DNA from: Tilletiaria anomala UBC 951
Lineage: Eukaryota; Basidiomycota; Exobasidiomycetes; Georgefischeriales; Tilletiariaceae
Assembly: GCF_000711695.1 (NCBI RefSeq)
Contig: NW_013547000.1
Location: forward strand, 1 to 64,000
DNA: 64,000 nt
Direction: 5' to 3'
A program made the position numbers and the translations under genes. The notes under the pieces are model-generated. The model saw only the letters and a program-made list of their open reading frames with translations. It made no database searches and was not told the origin of the DNA. Positions 22,177-34,436 of this stretch are shown here, one piece after another (within the stretch, counting starts at the first letter, position 1; each line of letters starts with the position of its first letter).

Positions 22177-22854
22177 CTTGAGCGAGACCCTTGATTCCTA
22201 GTTCCCGACTCTTGTTGAAGCTAATGCTGCGCGTCCAGATGTCGAGGGAATAGACCCTTTCTGCGATCTCGCGTAACCCTTTATCAGAATATTGCCAGGC
22301 GCTGATGAACCCTGACCCGTGAGAGCTGGTAGCGTAAGATCAATGGAAGATGTGGCAACCTTGGAAGCAAGCGAATCAAATGCCCTCCACAACCAAAGGA
22401 TAGACGAGTCACAGTTTCTGTTGCTTATGCCTTCTCTCCGAATGCCGATGTTGGATTATCTTCTCCCGGGACTCCCCCGGTTCAGGCAGAACATATTTTA
22501 CAAGGAAACGACGCGGTTTGCAAACGAAACACGTCGCGTGTGCTCGAGCTGTCACCCGAGAGCAACACTTCGACAGTCCACCAATCATTACTCATCGTAC
22601 ATGTACAATGGAAGCTACACACCACATATTCGTTTAAGAGAGTCCATGCATTGCATTTTTGGCATCGCCTTGCATTGATCCAGTTCTCTTGTTAAGTGTG
22701 ACCTCCTTTTTGAACTTTTTGGCGCTGTAAGCGACGCCTCTTTCAGATACACAGAATCGGCCAAGGTTGCTGGAGCAGCAAATGCAAGCCCGTAATGGCT
22801 ACTTCCCCTTGCCACCGACAGTATCTATCAGCGCGGCAGGTCTAATCCTCTAAC
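22177..22854. promoter_or_regulatory. Shared ILS1 / RMI1 divergent promoter
   Basis: 678 bp between divergent ATGs. No open frame with family features. Nothing else is seen. Confidence 0.4.
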
Positions 22855-24538
22855 ATGGTTGACGAACGCCAACTTTTATCAGTTCGGCGCTGGATCGAGA
22901 GCCAATATCCGACTTTGGCTCTTGATCAAGCGTGGCTGTGAGTGGTAGCGCTATCGAACGCTGAACAGACGCAACTCCATCTAATTTCTGCCAATAATGT
23001 ATATTCCGCTCGCTCAGGGAGCAAGCAGCAGACTATGTCGCAGAATCTGCGCCAGAACCCCTATCTACGCCGAACTTAATCAAAGCAGTGCACTTTCAAC
23101 TCCTACATGCCGATTTGCGACAGTTCATCAAGCGTACAACGTCGACCGACGGTCGCGGAGGTGGTTTCGCCGCTGTACTTCAAGCGGCTGAGGTCAAGGA
23201 CGGAACCAATGCCAAGTATAGACGGATAGATGAGGTGATCAGCGGCAGGTTAGCTTCGGCTGGGTCTCTTGCGCAAATTTCGGGCAAGGTTCGCTCGAAA
23301 AGGACGGAGCTGTTGGTCCAAGTCGTGGGCATAACGGGTGTGTATGTCTCAAATGCACTGCTCGTGAGGGACGGTTTGTCGCATGCAAATGTTGACCCAC
23401 AATATTTTTCACCTGCTGCAGATGTCGGAATTCCCGTGCAAGGTCTGTTAGATGTCACTCTTGCGCGCCAACAAGCTTCAAAGACAGAAGCAGGGCGGAA
23501 GTTGCTCGAAAATGCTGCCGAAGTCACTGTACTCGACAACTCCTCTCGCGGGAGGAGCTGCAGTGCGAGCCAAAAAGTAGGCCGCGCTCAGGCACGTGTC
23601 ACAATCCGTAGCAACGCAGGGGCAGACAGCGAAGACGCAAGTCTGGCTGCGGAAGAGGAGGTTCTACGCTCCTCCATCATCTACCCGCGGTCCATGTTGC
23701 AGCTTGAGTTGGACGACGGGTATGTAGACGATCTAGACTCACGGCCGGTGACAGCTTTGGAGATGGCCCGGATACCCGAGCTGGCGCTCGGCAAGACGGC
23801 GCTAGGCTGCAAGCTCGCTATTCGTGATGCCGAGGTCTGCGATGGCATCGTGAGCGCGCATATAGCGGTGTTCCATGCAACATGGGCGATTTCTGACGTC
23901 ATACCTGGCCTTCGCAGATTTTACTAAGTCCTGATAATGTGACTGTGAAAGGCGGCAGCGTCATGGAGCTGCAGGATGCTGCCGAAGAGAGGCTGATCAA
24001 GCGGCTAAAGGTACATCTAGACATGGCTCAATCAGGTACCCACCGTGGGCGGGTCGGCGGTTCGAGTGGAGGAAGACAAGGGCCCCCAGCGCGTTTGCCG
24101 ATCAAATCCATTTCGCCTGTCAAGAGGGCTGCACCTACGGAGCGGAAGCGAGACAGCGAGTGGTCTGGGGCCCCAAGCCATACGACCACAAAGGACAATA
24201 TCATCGACATAGCTGATTACGATGAGGGCAAGCTGACGCGAGAAGCTCTCTGGGCTGAAGAACCTTCAAAGTCTCCAAAGCAGGGAACGGCTCCGGACAC
24301 TCATGCTTCCAGAACTCGATCCATTGGGAGACTCGCTGGCACCCATATCGATGCTTCAGAAGTCGCAAATCAACCTCAGAGAGGGAAAGGCAAGCTGCCG
24401 GCCATCGACATCATTGCGATCGACGATGACGATAACGATGAATTCGCGCATCTGGACTTTCCGTGGCCCACACAAACTCCTAAACAAAGATGGCGCGGTG
24501 AGGGCCAGCGGCACGACGATCCGATCGTGTTGGACTGA
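22855..24538 (+). CDS. RMI1: RecQ-mediated genome instability protein 1
   Basis: The OB-fold scaffold of the Sgs1/BLM-Top3-Rmi1 dissolvasome, which resolves double Holliday junctions. Exons 22855-22937, 23018-23849 and 23918-24538 give 511 residues. The N-terminal helical part (RQLLSVRRWIESQYPTLALD, then NLIKAVHFQLLHADLRQF) matches DUF1767. The OB-fold is recognised by PRSMLQLELDDG, IPELALGKTALGCKLAIRD and, across the last intron, ILLSPDNVTVKGGSV. The polar C-terminal third (from about residue 330) is low complexity and ends with two acidic patches (IDDDDNDEFAHLDF and DDPIVLD). These might bind partners or SUMO, which is inference. Its 3' end lies 72 bp from that of the phosducin-like gene. 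Confidence 0.88.
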
Positions 24539-24610
24539 TGTTGTAGCCTAATCAGCCTTCGAGCCGCCAATCAGTATCAGGCGAACAATGTTCTTCGGTT
24601 AAATGCAGCA

Positions 24611-25851
24611 TCAGTCATCGCTTCCGTCCTCATCGCTATAGAGTACATAACGCTCTTCGTTGTCTTCACGCAAGACGCCGCGGCTGCCAAGTAAATGTGG
24701 TCAACTCTGAACCCATTGCGCAATAAAGACTCCCGCAGGGACTGGGCCTCACCTTTGCAAAGCATCTCGGATATCTCTCTCTTCTCCTTTTCCCCAATCG
24801 TCGTCCAAGTCTATTCGTACTAGATTATAGAGTAGCTGACCCGCCTGGTAGACCAGTAGGGTTGGCAGCACATCAGCAGCTTGCTCGTCCATCTCCAACT
24901 CGCGGAGCCTTCGCCGTGAGCTGCTTTCCTCCCGATCCTCGTCCTCGTCATCTTCCCATTCGCCACTGACCCCATTCTCTTCTGCTGAACATCCAAATTC
25001 GATCTTCGTGGCCTGTACCTGCAGAAACTTCGTTTGTGGGTATTGCCGCGCTAAGGATGTGAGCGCTGCAGAAATCTTCGTACATGCCACAATCCGCTGG
25101 AAGGGGGACATGCGACTTATCAGTGACTCAAGGAAAGGAACATGATACGCGCTCTGCTCACCTTCGAATAGATGTGAATGACGACAAACGTGCCGTCTTC
25201 TGTACGATCTATCGCATCCACGTAGCCGCGCGCATCCACCTCCCGCAGATGACCAAACCACGTATTCGGTCCACGCACGACTTTAGACCCTCCCAATGAT
25301 CTGGCAGCCACCTGGGCTTTGATCTCGTTCATCCTTTGCTCGCGTCTCCTCTCTCGCGCAGCAAGCTCTTCGATGGACGCCTGCTGACCGCATCGATTCT
25401 CTCCACTGGGCTTCTCGGCCTGCTTGTTTGCGCCATCTGCACGGTTGCGTGCGTCTGACTTCCTTTGCTTCTCGTCTTCTTCCCAAGTATTTGTCGTCAG
25501 CGCCATGCATTCCAGGCGCCGGTTGATTGCATTTACTTGGGCCTGTCTCTTGGCCTTGTCAATAGTGTCTTGCACCTGTCTGTCATGGATCACACCTTTG
25601 GGACCGGTGCGAGTTGACGGAGCCCCTCGACGTGCACTGCCGCCGGTCCCCCCGTGCACGTCCTTGGCAGCGAATTCTCTGTCTCCCCACTCCTCGTTCC
25701 CTGAGAGATCTGATCCGAGTTCATCGTCAGTGTTGGGCACCGAGACGTCCGAGTCCTCTGAAGGGTCGCCATTGATTCGACGCTCCGGGCCGTAGCCGTC
25801 CCCCTTGGAGGCCGCTCCCTGCAACATGAGTTGTTCGAGAGTATCTGACAT
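24611..25851 (-). CDS. Phosducin-like protein (CCT co-chaperone)
   Basis: A PhLP1/Bdm-1 type protein that works with the CCT chaperonin to assemble G-protein beta-gamma. Exons 25851-25162, 25096-24753 and 24683-24611 give 368 residues. The thioredoxin-like domain is clear: FGHLREVDARGYVDAIDRT, FVVIHIYSK, KISAALTSLARQYPQTKFLQ and LPTLLVYQAGQLLYNLVRID. The N-terminal half is charged and holds the binding helix region. The short last exon adds RGVLREDNEERYVLYSDEDG, a typical acidic phosducin tail. If intron 24684-24752 were retained, translation would stop four codons later, at 24749. Its start lies 329 bp from NSRP1. Confidence 0.92.
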
Positions 25852-26180
25852 TGCGTCGTTTCTGTCAGAGCTGTCGGTACGCTATCTTGAGGTCAACGGG
25901 TGGGAAGAGAGGTTGGATCTAGGTAGGTTTGGAAAGTGAAGGTTCCAAGGGGACCTAAACGCTGAACTCAGCGTTCGACTCTTTTTGATCGGTCGTTCAA
26001 TTTCGGAGGGCTGTTATCAGGCTGACTTTCCATCGTGCATGATGCATTCGACTAATTCTTCACAAGCCGGACCCCGATCTTGAACGGTCTGCACTTGGCG
26101 AACAGTCGGGCTTCACTGGGAGATTGATGCGGGACTAAAGCTTCGAACGGGCAGCTTTTGACAGCTTTCCATCGAAAGAA
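25852..26180. promoter_or_regulatory. Shared phosducin-like / NSRP1 divergent promoter
   Basis: 329 bp between divergent starts, the shortest head-to-head spacing in the window. No other feature is seen. Confidence 0.4.
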
Positions 26181-27541
26181 ATGCAGACCGGCACTTCCAA
26201 GATCTCATTCGGGCTCAAAAAAAGCGGTGACGTGCCACCTCAGGCTGGAACTAGCAAGAAGCCATTCAAGCTCAAGCTCGGCAGCGCAGCATCATTAACA
26301 AAGGAAGAGGCCTCCTCGGCCACAAGACCACCTGCAGCACTTTCGTTGGGAGGCGAAGACTTGGAAGAGGATGTTGACGATGCGCCATCTGCCACCGCCA
26401 CCGCCAAACGAGAGCCTAAAAAGGGTGCCTCCAAGGGCAACACTTTAGGAATAGGTTCCAAAGCTGCCCCTGCATCTAGGAGCTCGCAGCTAGCACAAGA
26501 TGCTGCGCTCGTTGTTGATGCAAGTATATTTGATTATGATGCAGCGTATGAGAAGATGCAGCAAGCCAAACATGCGGTCAAGGAACGCAAGGATGCGGAG
26601 AAGGCAGAGCGAAAGGTCCGCACTCAATTATAGCCTGGGTCGAGTTGCTCCCATCAAGAACGTTAACTGACATGCTCTTTCTTCTATGACAGCCAAAATA
26701 CATCGGGAACTTCCTCGACAGCGCCGAGCTGCGCAAGCGAGATCGAGCGCGTGCCGAAGCGAAGATGATTCAACGCGAGCGCGAGCGAGAAGGCGACGAA
26801 TTCGAAGAGACGGAGGTTTTTGTAACGGACGCGTATCGAGAGCAGCTGGAGGAGATCAAGCGCCTGGAGGAGAAGGAAGCGAAAGAGGAAGAAGAGCTGC
26901 GAAATAAAGCCAAGTCTGGCGGTCCGAGTTTCTTCAAGGAGATGCTACAAGCGCAAGATCAAGACCACGAAGCGATCGTCCAGGCGGTAGAGGCGAGCAC
27001 GAGGGCGGGAGAAGCGGGGAGAAGCGATAAAGGGAAGGAAAAGGCGACAGGGAGCGACACGCAAAAGGGCAGCAAGAAGAGTGATCTGGAGCTGGCGCGC
27101 GATGCACGTGCCAAGGGCCTGCAAGTCGAGCTGAACGACGAGGGCGAGCTGGTGGATCGCCGCGACGTGCTGAGTCGAGGGCTGAACGTCATCCGGACCG
27201 AGCGGAACGCACAGGCCGACATGAACCGCGTGAGCAACCGCTCCGCCAACGCGCCGTCCTCCCAGCTGCACGGTGCTGGCTTCGATGCGCGCGTGAGCCA
27301 AAATGCGCGGCGGGACCAGCGGGCACGGCAGACGCTGCTGATTGAGCAGCAGATGCTGGAGGAGGAGCGCAAGCGCGCGGCAGAGGAGGAGCATGAGCGA
27401 GAGGAGCGCAAGAAGCGGATCATGGGTGTCGCCACGGCCGAGGACGTCGCGAAGCGAGCGGAGAAGGTCAACAGTGCACGAGAGCGCGCATTGGAGAGAA
27501 AACGCAAGCGAGAAGAGGAAAAGGCGCAGGCGGGAGCATAG
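26181..27541 (+). CDS. NSRP1: Nuclear speckle splicing regulator NSRP1-like
   Basis: Exons 26181-26615 and 26693-27541 give 427 residues. NSRP1 (CCDC55) is a nuclear speckle protein that influences alternative splicing. The hallmark order is present: IFDYDAAYEKMQQAKHA at the end of exon 1, then KYIGNFLDSAELRKRDR, KMIQREREREGDEFEETEVF and TDAYREQLEEIKRLEEKE in exon 2, a long charged coiled coil. The N-terminus ISFGLKKSG resembles the GL-x-x-KK start of metazoan NSRP1. The C-terminal third is another Arg/Glu/Lys helix (MLEEERKRAAEEEHEREERK) ending AQAGA. The extreme charge pattern produces long antisense frames here, which I ignored. Confidence 0.86.
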
Positions 27542-28262
27542 GGTGGTCCCACAAGATAGGTAGCACGCGAATGGGACTGAGTCTTGATGGCTCTATCGGC
27601 TACGCGTGTCTCGCCTATGTATTCCCGCCGGCTTTAAATTTGGTTGGGCCACTATCAACTGTGCTGCGTGCGCGTTGCCCAATGCATCATGAAGCCTTCG
27701 ATGTGGGCGAATGTGCGAAAGTTACAGCTGCATGGCAGTTAATACCATTTTTTTCAAAGCTCACGCTAGGATGGCAAAATAAGGACTCCTTAAGATCGTC
27801 AGATTATGTGACTGCTTGTATTTTAATAATTATCGAGATACTTTGGTTGCCAAAGAAAAACGATGGTGGCTGACATTTTGCTCTCTGCTATTACTTGGGT
27901 GCTCAGGATCTCTTGACATCATTGTTGGCGAGCAGTTGCGCCTCCTCTGTCTCACGCTGCTCATCGCTCGTGGCGCTACAGTAATGCTCGTTCGGTTCTT
28001 GCGCGCCACAGCCGTTGGCTTCTCGTCCGACTCAGTGGCCTCCTGCACCTTGCGCTTCTCTTGATTCGCTGCTTTGTCGAGCTTGTTCGTTGTCAGTGCG
28101 AATAAAAAAAACATGTTGAGTCGGTCAGGTGATGAAGTATAGCGGGCCAGAACTTCTGCTGGTCTGGATTTCTGACTTCCAAAAATGGACTGTTCAGCAG
28201 CCTGGTCGCTTCCATGCACCAGGCTCTCCTCCACGTGATCCGTCCTCCCTGGACCGAAATTC
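27542..28262. other. Intergenic stretch after NSRP1
   Basis: No convincing gene. Short frames occur on both strands (for example minus 28234-27830), none with a recognisable motif. It could hold a 5' exon of the small membrane-protein frame listed next. Confidence 0.4.
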
Positions 28263-28523
28263 TTGTTGAAATGTGCTCACCTTGATGCTTTTCTCGTTCT
28301 TGGAGCCCAATTTTTGGTGCGAAGTATCCTCGCCCTACTCGTGGGATGGCCGGTTGTCCTACTTCTGATCCTCGGCAGAAAGGCGCTGGTCTACGCCGGA
28401 GCTGCACGTGAGGTTAGGGCAGAAGAGAACATGGATCGGCGATATGTGGAGGCAGTGAAGAATCGCAACTCGCAGAGACGGATCACGCGACGACAAGGTC
28501 CAGTCGAGCTGTCAGACTCATAG
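28263..28523 (+). CDS. Possible small single-pass membrane protein (partial)
   Basis: An open frame that lacks an ATG of its own before its hydrophobic part. It is closed upstream by a TGA at 28236, so it would need a 5' exon that I could not fix. It encodes a strong membrane segment (SILALLVGWPVVLLLILG) and then a charged tail (EENMDRRYVEAVKNRNSQRR) ending ELSDS. This pattern of one helix plus a basic tail looks protein-like but matches no family I can name. It may equally be a chance frame. Confidence 0.3.
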   Translation: MLKCAHLDAFLVLGAQFLVRSILALLVGWPVVLLLILGRKALVYAGAAREVRAEENMDRRYVEAVKNRNSQRRITRRQGPVELSDS

Positions 28524-28983
28524 GGACTCCATGGTCTGTGATTTGGTTGCCATTGTGAAAAGAGGTAGCGTTGCTTGGAAAGCGTGTAGGGATCTTTGCT
28601 GGTGCTGAATACTTTTTCTGCTTCGCAGAGGGATGGAGCGAGTTCATGTGGGAATGCGTGCGTGGTGTGTCAGATTAGCAATGGCAATAGGAGACAAAGG
28701 AACCAAGGATCCCTTCTCCCTTGCTATATAGCTCATATGTGAACTTGCGTAGTATTTTGTGGACGCGCACACGATGAGATATTGATCGAGAACTCACCGT
28801 CGACGTCATGCGGCACCCGCATTACATAATCATCATGCATAATCGATGCCATTGGTGGCGATGTCACATACCACATACATCAAAACGGGGTGACAAGCTC
28901 ATCGCAGCTGAACTTCGCCACTTCATCCACCCGTTTCAGGCCACGCCTGGGAGTCCGCAATCGGGTGCAATGGGTATTGCAAC
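28524..28983. other. Upstream region of membrane-protein gene
   Basis: 460 bp with no gene seen. The ATG-proximal part should be the promoter and 5' leader of the gene starting at 28984. Confidence 0.4.
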
Positions 28984-31232
28984 ATGGCAGACCAGTTCAA
29001 CCTCGACTATCTTTACTCGCTGACCGAGTCTAACGACCCCGTGCCCGACGCTGCCAGCACTCGCAGCTTCGGAGCCAGGACCGCGGATAAGCAAGGCGGA
29101 ACCCAGCAGGGACGACGAGCCTGGCAGCGGCGACTGCGTCCAGATGACCAACAACATGGCCACACCTCTACCAAGAGCAATCACAGCAGCGCATTTTTCG
29201 GCGCCACCGGCCACCATAATAAACACGTAGTAGGCTCGCCGGGCGCAGCGTACTCCGCGCAGCTGACCGCATCGCTCATGTCCCGTCCGTACACCGCTCC
29301 TCTCTCGGTCCTCGTCACCGCGTGGTCAAGTCTGTACCTCGCCATCCTATGGCTATACTTTTCCCTCATTTTTGCCCTCTGCTTCAAGATCGCTTGGCAT
29401 TCCATCTTGCGAAAACCCAGCCATCTGTTTCGCAAGCTGAAGCTCTATGGCAGCGAGCGTAGCGCACTCTCCGAATCGTCCTCCTCCGCTGCAATTGATG
29501 CCCTCCACGACAAGCGCACAAGCGCACAGATACGCGAAATCGCATTCGAGCGTAGCGGAGAGGTCCTCCTCTGGCTCGGTCTAGCGGTGCTGAGCCTAGG
29601 CACAACGTGGTACCACATGATCCGCTACCTGCTTTGGTCCTACCAGACCTTTTTGCATAAGGCGAAACTCGCACAGCTTCTCCCGCCCGTGCGTCATGCT
29701 GCAGATGCGAGAGCAGGCGCAACGCTTTCGCCATCGTCGACGCTATCGACGCACATCACCCATGCGGTACATCTATCGCAGACCACGCTCGAACGCATGC
29801 ATGTCTGGCTACGCGAGACAAGCTTGTTCAAAGAAGCATGGCTGCTGGTTGTTGGCAACGAGCTGAATTGGTGGTGGAGCGCAGAGGTCTGCATTTTCAC
29901 TGTCGGCGTCTGGGCTCTTTTCCTCAGGCAAAGAGGTTAGAACCCGCTCTTCCTTGACTTTTTTGTGCTGGTGCTAACTTGACTGGACTCGATACAACAG
30001 GGGGTCGCTCGTCCATTCCTTCTGTCTGGGCGTTCATGCTTCTGGGCCAAGTCGTTGCCATCTCTTTCGCGCAGAACCTCTTCCACCTTGCCCTTGTGCT
30101 TGCGCCACCAGAGTCAGGTAGAATAAGCATCTCATGCTCCTCCGTCTCCGCGAAAGAAGACGACATGGAGCTCGTGCGAGCCATCAGCACGAACACAGAC
30201 GAAGTCTTGCGTCTGTACACCGAAACCACCGAAGTGGAATGCGAGCAGATTGACAATACGATGAGCGCCACAGGTCGGAGCAGCAGAAGTGACACAATCG
30301 GTACCACTAACACGACCCGGCGCATCTGGAAACAGACGCGCGCCATCACGCCTCCGAGCATCGGTCGCACACTAGACGTGCTCGTCATCGCGCCTGTGCT
30401 CGTATTCGCCGTGCGCGCCGTCTGGTTCGTGCCATCCACTCTGCCCCGCATCCTCATCATGCACCTCTTTCCACTCCTCCTCTCCCTCTATCCAACCTTT
30501 GCCGGGGGTCTACTTGCTCGGCTACGAAGCAAATTGAGAATCTACATCGAGCATGTCATGCCCACCCGGCATCTCTTGGCGCTGTCGATGCTCGCGCAGC
30601 CTAGCGCTGTGTACGCGCTTCTGGCACTCGCAGCGGCCATTATGCGCATCGCGAACACTTACGCAGCCTACGGCGTGCTAAAAATATCTTTGCAGCATGT
30701 CACCGGCCTCCAAAGCGCCAGGCCGGGTATCCGGATGCTTTGCGGCGCGTTATTCCAACGTACCTTCTTTTCGCATCCAGCGCAGAGCAGCATTAGCTTC
30801 GACAACGTGTGCATCGGGATCAGCAGCGCCGCGTGGATCATGATCGATATGAGCAGAAACATGGACAAGTCGCGTAGTGCGCGTTCTGCGAGAGGGGCGG
30901 GAGAAGAGCAGAGAAGCAGCTTACTTTTCAATCTCGCGTTCGAAAGTGCTGTGGTAGCGTTGATCACCATCATTGCAGGGCCTTCCGTCACCATGGCTGC
31001 ATATGTTGCTGTGGACGAGCACAGACGAGAACAGAGCATGCTTGCCGCCGAAAAGCGCTTAATAGTAGCTGGCGCTACTCCTGATGCGCCTTCAGCAAGG
31101 TCGACTACAGTTTCATGCTCGCGTCCGCGTACAGCTCAATCTGATCTGAAGGAGCGTGCGCGATACATTCTCGTGAACGAAGTGATCGAAGAGACCATTG
31201 TGCGTTCCAACCCCGGAAGGGTGCGACGTTGA
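28984..31232 (+). CDS. Uncharacterised multi-pass membrane protein
   Basis: Exons 28984-29935 and 30001-31232 give 727 residues. I do not recognise the family. About 100 polar N-terminal residues (beginning MADQFNLDYLYSLTESND) precede an estimated eight hydrophobic segments. Clear ones are VLVTAWSSLYLAILWLYFSL, VLLWLGLAVLSLGTTWYHMI, VCIFTVGVWALFL, FMLLGQVVAISFAQNLF, LVIAPVLVFAVRAVWFV, ILIMHLFPLLLSLYPTFAGG, VYALLALAAAIMRIA and FESAVVALITIIAGPSVT. A serine/threonine-rich loop containing acidic stretches (about residues 355-430) separates the two halves. The tail is cytosol-like and basic (SNPGRVRR). Donor GTTAGA at 29936 is weak but phase and frame agree. There are no transporter or enzyme motifs. 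It is probably a fungus-specific endomembrane protein (inference). Confidence 0.7.
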
Positions 31233-31337
31233 AAGGGTGCGATTGACGCTCGCAGAAGCATGCAAGCCATTTTGTATAACGGCTTCAATCGTTGCATCAA
31301 TCATGACTCGCAATCAGATGCCGTACATGGGTATATA

Positions 31338-33919
31338 CTACTGCGGCCGCTGCTGCTGATGATGCTGTTGTTGCTGCTGATTCCAAGCTAATTGCGCCAT
31401 GAGCTGACCATACTGAGCCGCCAAGTTTGGATCCATTTGCATTTGCTGAGGGCGCTGTTGTCCAGCCGGTCGCTGCATTGTCATCTGCAGGGCATTCTGC
31501 ATCTGGCCAGCCGTTATTCCATTCGTCGAACCCATGCCAATGGGCACTAGCCCCTGCGGCATACCGGCGTGCTGTGCATTCAACTGCTGCAGTCCGCCTT
31601 GGCCCAGCGGAGGCTTCATGCCCACAGCTTGTTGCGCCTGCATTTGCTGTTGTGCGGCCAGGAATGGCAACTGCTGTTGCATCGGCATACTGCCCATAGG
31701 TGCAGGTCCGGCAGCCCCAACAGGGACGTTGTTCATCCTGGCTCCCATGCCAGGCATGATGCCAAGCATATTCATACCTAGCGCACTCATGTCCGGTGCG
31801 GCAGCTTGCATTTGAGCCGCCTGCGCTTGCGCCTGTGCTGCCTGTTGTAGCTGCATCTGCAGTTGATGCGGCTGCATTTGCATCTGGAGAGGAAGTCCTT
31901 GTAAGACCTGCTGCATCTGTTGCGGCAATGGTGCCAATTGGGATTGTTGTACTTGCTGCTGCTTCCCCTGAACTTGAGCCTTTATCTGTGATGGTGATTC
32001 GGCCAGCATATGCTGCGCATTGTTCCTCCCCGCTGAACCTTTTGCAGGCACCTTCTTGACGGCTGACTTTTTCTTACCTTTTGTCGCGCTGTCAGCTGGT
32101 GCGAGCGATGCGGCTTCTGAAACAGGCGTCGCGGGCACCTCGTCCGCACCACCGAGGCTTGTATCGGCAGGAGACGAAGCGGTAGCTGTTTTTGCGGCCC
32201 CTTTCTTCTTGACGGAGCACTTCTTCTTGCTTTTGGCCTTGCTCGCCTGCTCTGCTTCCTTTCGCTCTTTCTCGGCTTTCTCTGCGGCAGCGTTCTCGGC
32301 AGCAACTTTAGCAGCCTTCTCTTCTGCTGCCTTGGCTTTCTTGCTCATCTTCTTTGGCTTCGCTGCAGATGCAGGCTCTTCCGCTAGCGGCGAGCCAGCT
32401 GTTGTGGAAGCGTCAGTGTCTTGCTGCTGTTGCGGTTGCGACGATTTCTTCTTGGTCGTTTTCTTTCCTTTCGCAGCGGGTTTGCTACTGGCATCAGCAG
32501 CGGTAACAGCAACGCTGGTGGTGCTGTCATTAGCAGCTGCAGTTGATGTAGACCGTGCTGTGCTGTTGTTCGGAGCAACGACGGACCCCGCGCCTCCGGC
32601 GCCTCCTGCAATACCGACATTTGCGCCTCCGAAACCGATACCACCGGGCCTGGGTACTCCAGCTTTATCGTTTGCAGCCTTCGCCTCTCTAAAGTGCTCG
32701 ATGAATCCAAGGCGAGAAAAAGTGGGTGCGAAGATACTGCTTGCAGTTGCGGTTAATCCTGGCACATTGCCGTCTTCGCCATTTGCACGCTGGGCCGCAA
32801 TTGCGGATGCTGCGATGCCAGCCGAGCTGATGACACCAGGCAGAGGACGTGTGATCTCTGATTGTCCGGCCGTCCCTTTCTCCATGAGCCGCATAATTAA
32901 GTCTCTACGACGGCGCTTGAATGCCTGCTCCTCAGCTTCGACGCTGTTCATCAACCCACGTTTGACGCCGCGAGAATCTCGATCACGGTAAAAGGGCGGA
33001 GTCAAGTGAGCTGGCGGATTATATGCTATTGACGGAGCAGTTGCTGCCAGCATGATGTTTGCAATTTTGCTTGCATGAGGATCCGGCGTCAAGCATAATG
33101 GCGGAGAGGTGAGTGCCTACCAGAATACGGTTGTTTTTCAATCAGGTTCAAACCGATGCAAATGCTTTGAACAGAGCATGCTCACCAGCACCTTGGCCTC
33201 GACGCGTAGAGCTTCTTCATCGGTCCATACCGGTACGCCGCCAGGGCCCAATTCGGCATCGAGGTCTTTGATGTCTTGCCATACGGTCTCCCCGGTTGCA
33301 TGCAAGACGACACGATAAATTTCGGGGCCGGTGCTGATAGACGAACCTCGAGCTTCCGCCTGTGCACGGCGTCTTGCAGAGCTGTTCCCATACAGCGGGT
33401 GCCGTGATCGGTCTAGCAATGACGAAGAGGCCGTTCCCAAAGAAAGTCGCTGTAAGGTACTAGATGGGAGAGGGTCGCTAGAGCTGCTGCCCAGACTTGG
33501 AGGTCTGTGGTCATGCACTTCGATGATGAGGCACCCTGCGAATGGGGGAACGGGTATCAGATTGGTCTCGTGAGAGGACGAGGAGGAGTGCTCGTTGCTG
33601 ACCTTCGTAGAAAGCGACGTTAGACTGGACGAGAATATCGAGGAGGTCAACGGGCACCCTTTGCTGCCGTATGCAATCTAGAAATGCTCGCGCTGGGCTG
33701 TCAAAAGTAAAGATACCGGACTGATACAAAAGGATCAAGTTTTGATCAGCTTCGGTGTCAAAGAAATTTTCTTGACCAGGCTCTCCATCCTACCTGACGT
33801 TCGAAGCGAAAGTGCCCATTGTTGAGATGCATCACTAGACTGGGAGGATCCTTGCGGTGCCGCTTGAGAACCTGACGGTTCGTACGCTGCTGGTTGTAGA
33901 TTGATGCAGACGTCGCCAT
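31338..33919 (-). CDS. SPT20: SAGA complex subunit Spt20
   Basis: A structural subunit of the SAGA transcription coactivator. Exons 33919-33794, 33720-33603, 33535-33186 and 33116-31338 give 790 residues. The Spt20 domain is spread over the first three small exons: PPSLVMHLNNGHFRFERQ, SGIFTFDSPARAFLDCIRQQ, VDLLDILVQSNVAFYEG, CLIIEVHDHRPPS and ETVWQDIKDLDAELGP. It closes across the last splice with ALTSPPLCLTPDPHASKIAN. After it come a basic KRRRRD stretch, a Lys/Ala-rich region and a long Gln/Met/Ala-rich tail with pure Q runs at the C-terminus (typical of fungal SPT20 activator-like tails). The last exon alone could be mistaken for a separate Q-rich protein, but its start lies inside the conserved PLCLTPDP block. 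Confidence 0.88.
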
Positions 33920-34436
33920 CTTGGTCCACGCAAAGCACAGCCCGCCGTGGCGGCGAGCAGCGTCTCGTAAACGGAAGGTATTGCACAGTTGAAGCGGATG
34001 TGGTCTGCGCAATGTTGTGTCTTGTTGAGTTGATTTGATGGGAAAACGACTTGGGATCAACAAAACACCATCAGCGGCCAATTGGATTGTTACGGTGATA
34101 GGCAGTTTGGAGAGCGTTCCGAATCACGCCTCACCTGCCTCCGCTCCATTCCAGATTCATCTACCTAACAGCATTGAGATTCACACTGGCTCCATTACAT
34201 CGTACAGGCTGCGTATCATATTCGCCACCAGACACTTATGGTCGGCCGTGAGATATGCTAGCCCGAGTCTAGCGAGGGCTGCGACTCCTATATCGTCGCC
34301 GGAGTCTATTGTATGCAAAGGAGCGAGAAAGTGTCGCAACCAGCAAGCGATCACATGTTACAGCTAGCAGAGCCATATTCAGAACGATGCCTTATCTCGA
34401 GTGCCATCGCGCCCTATCATGTCTTCCCGTCAGAAA
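33920..34436. promoter_or_regulatory. SPT20 upstream region
   Basis: 517 bp between SPT20 and the CutA1 remnant on the opposite strand. Nothing else is seen. Confidence 0.35.

Noticed and set aside
32020-32991. Long plus-strand frame rich in Ala/Phe/Leu
   Set aside because: It is the mirror of the Lys/Ala-rich part of SPT20, whose codon pattern keeps the antisense frame open.
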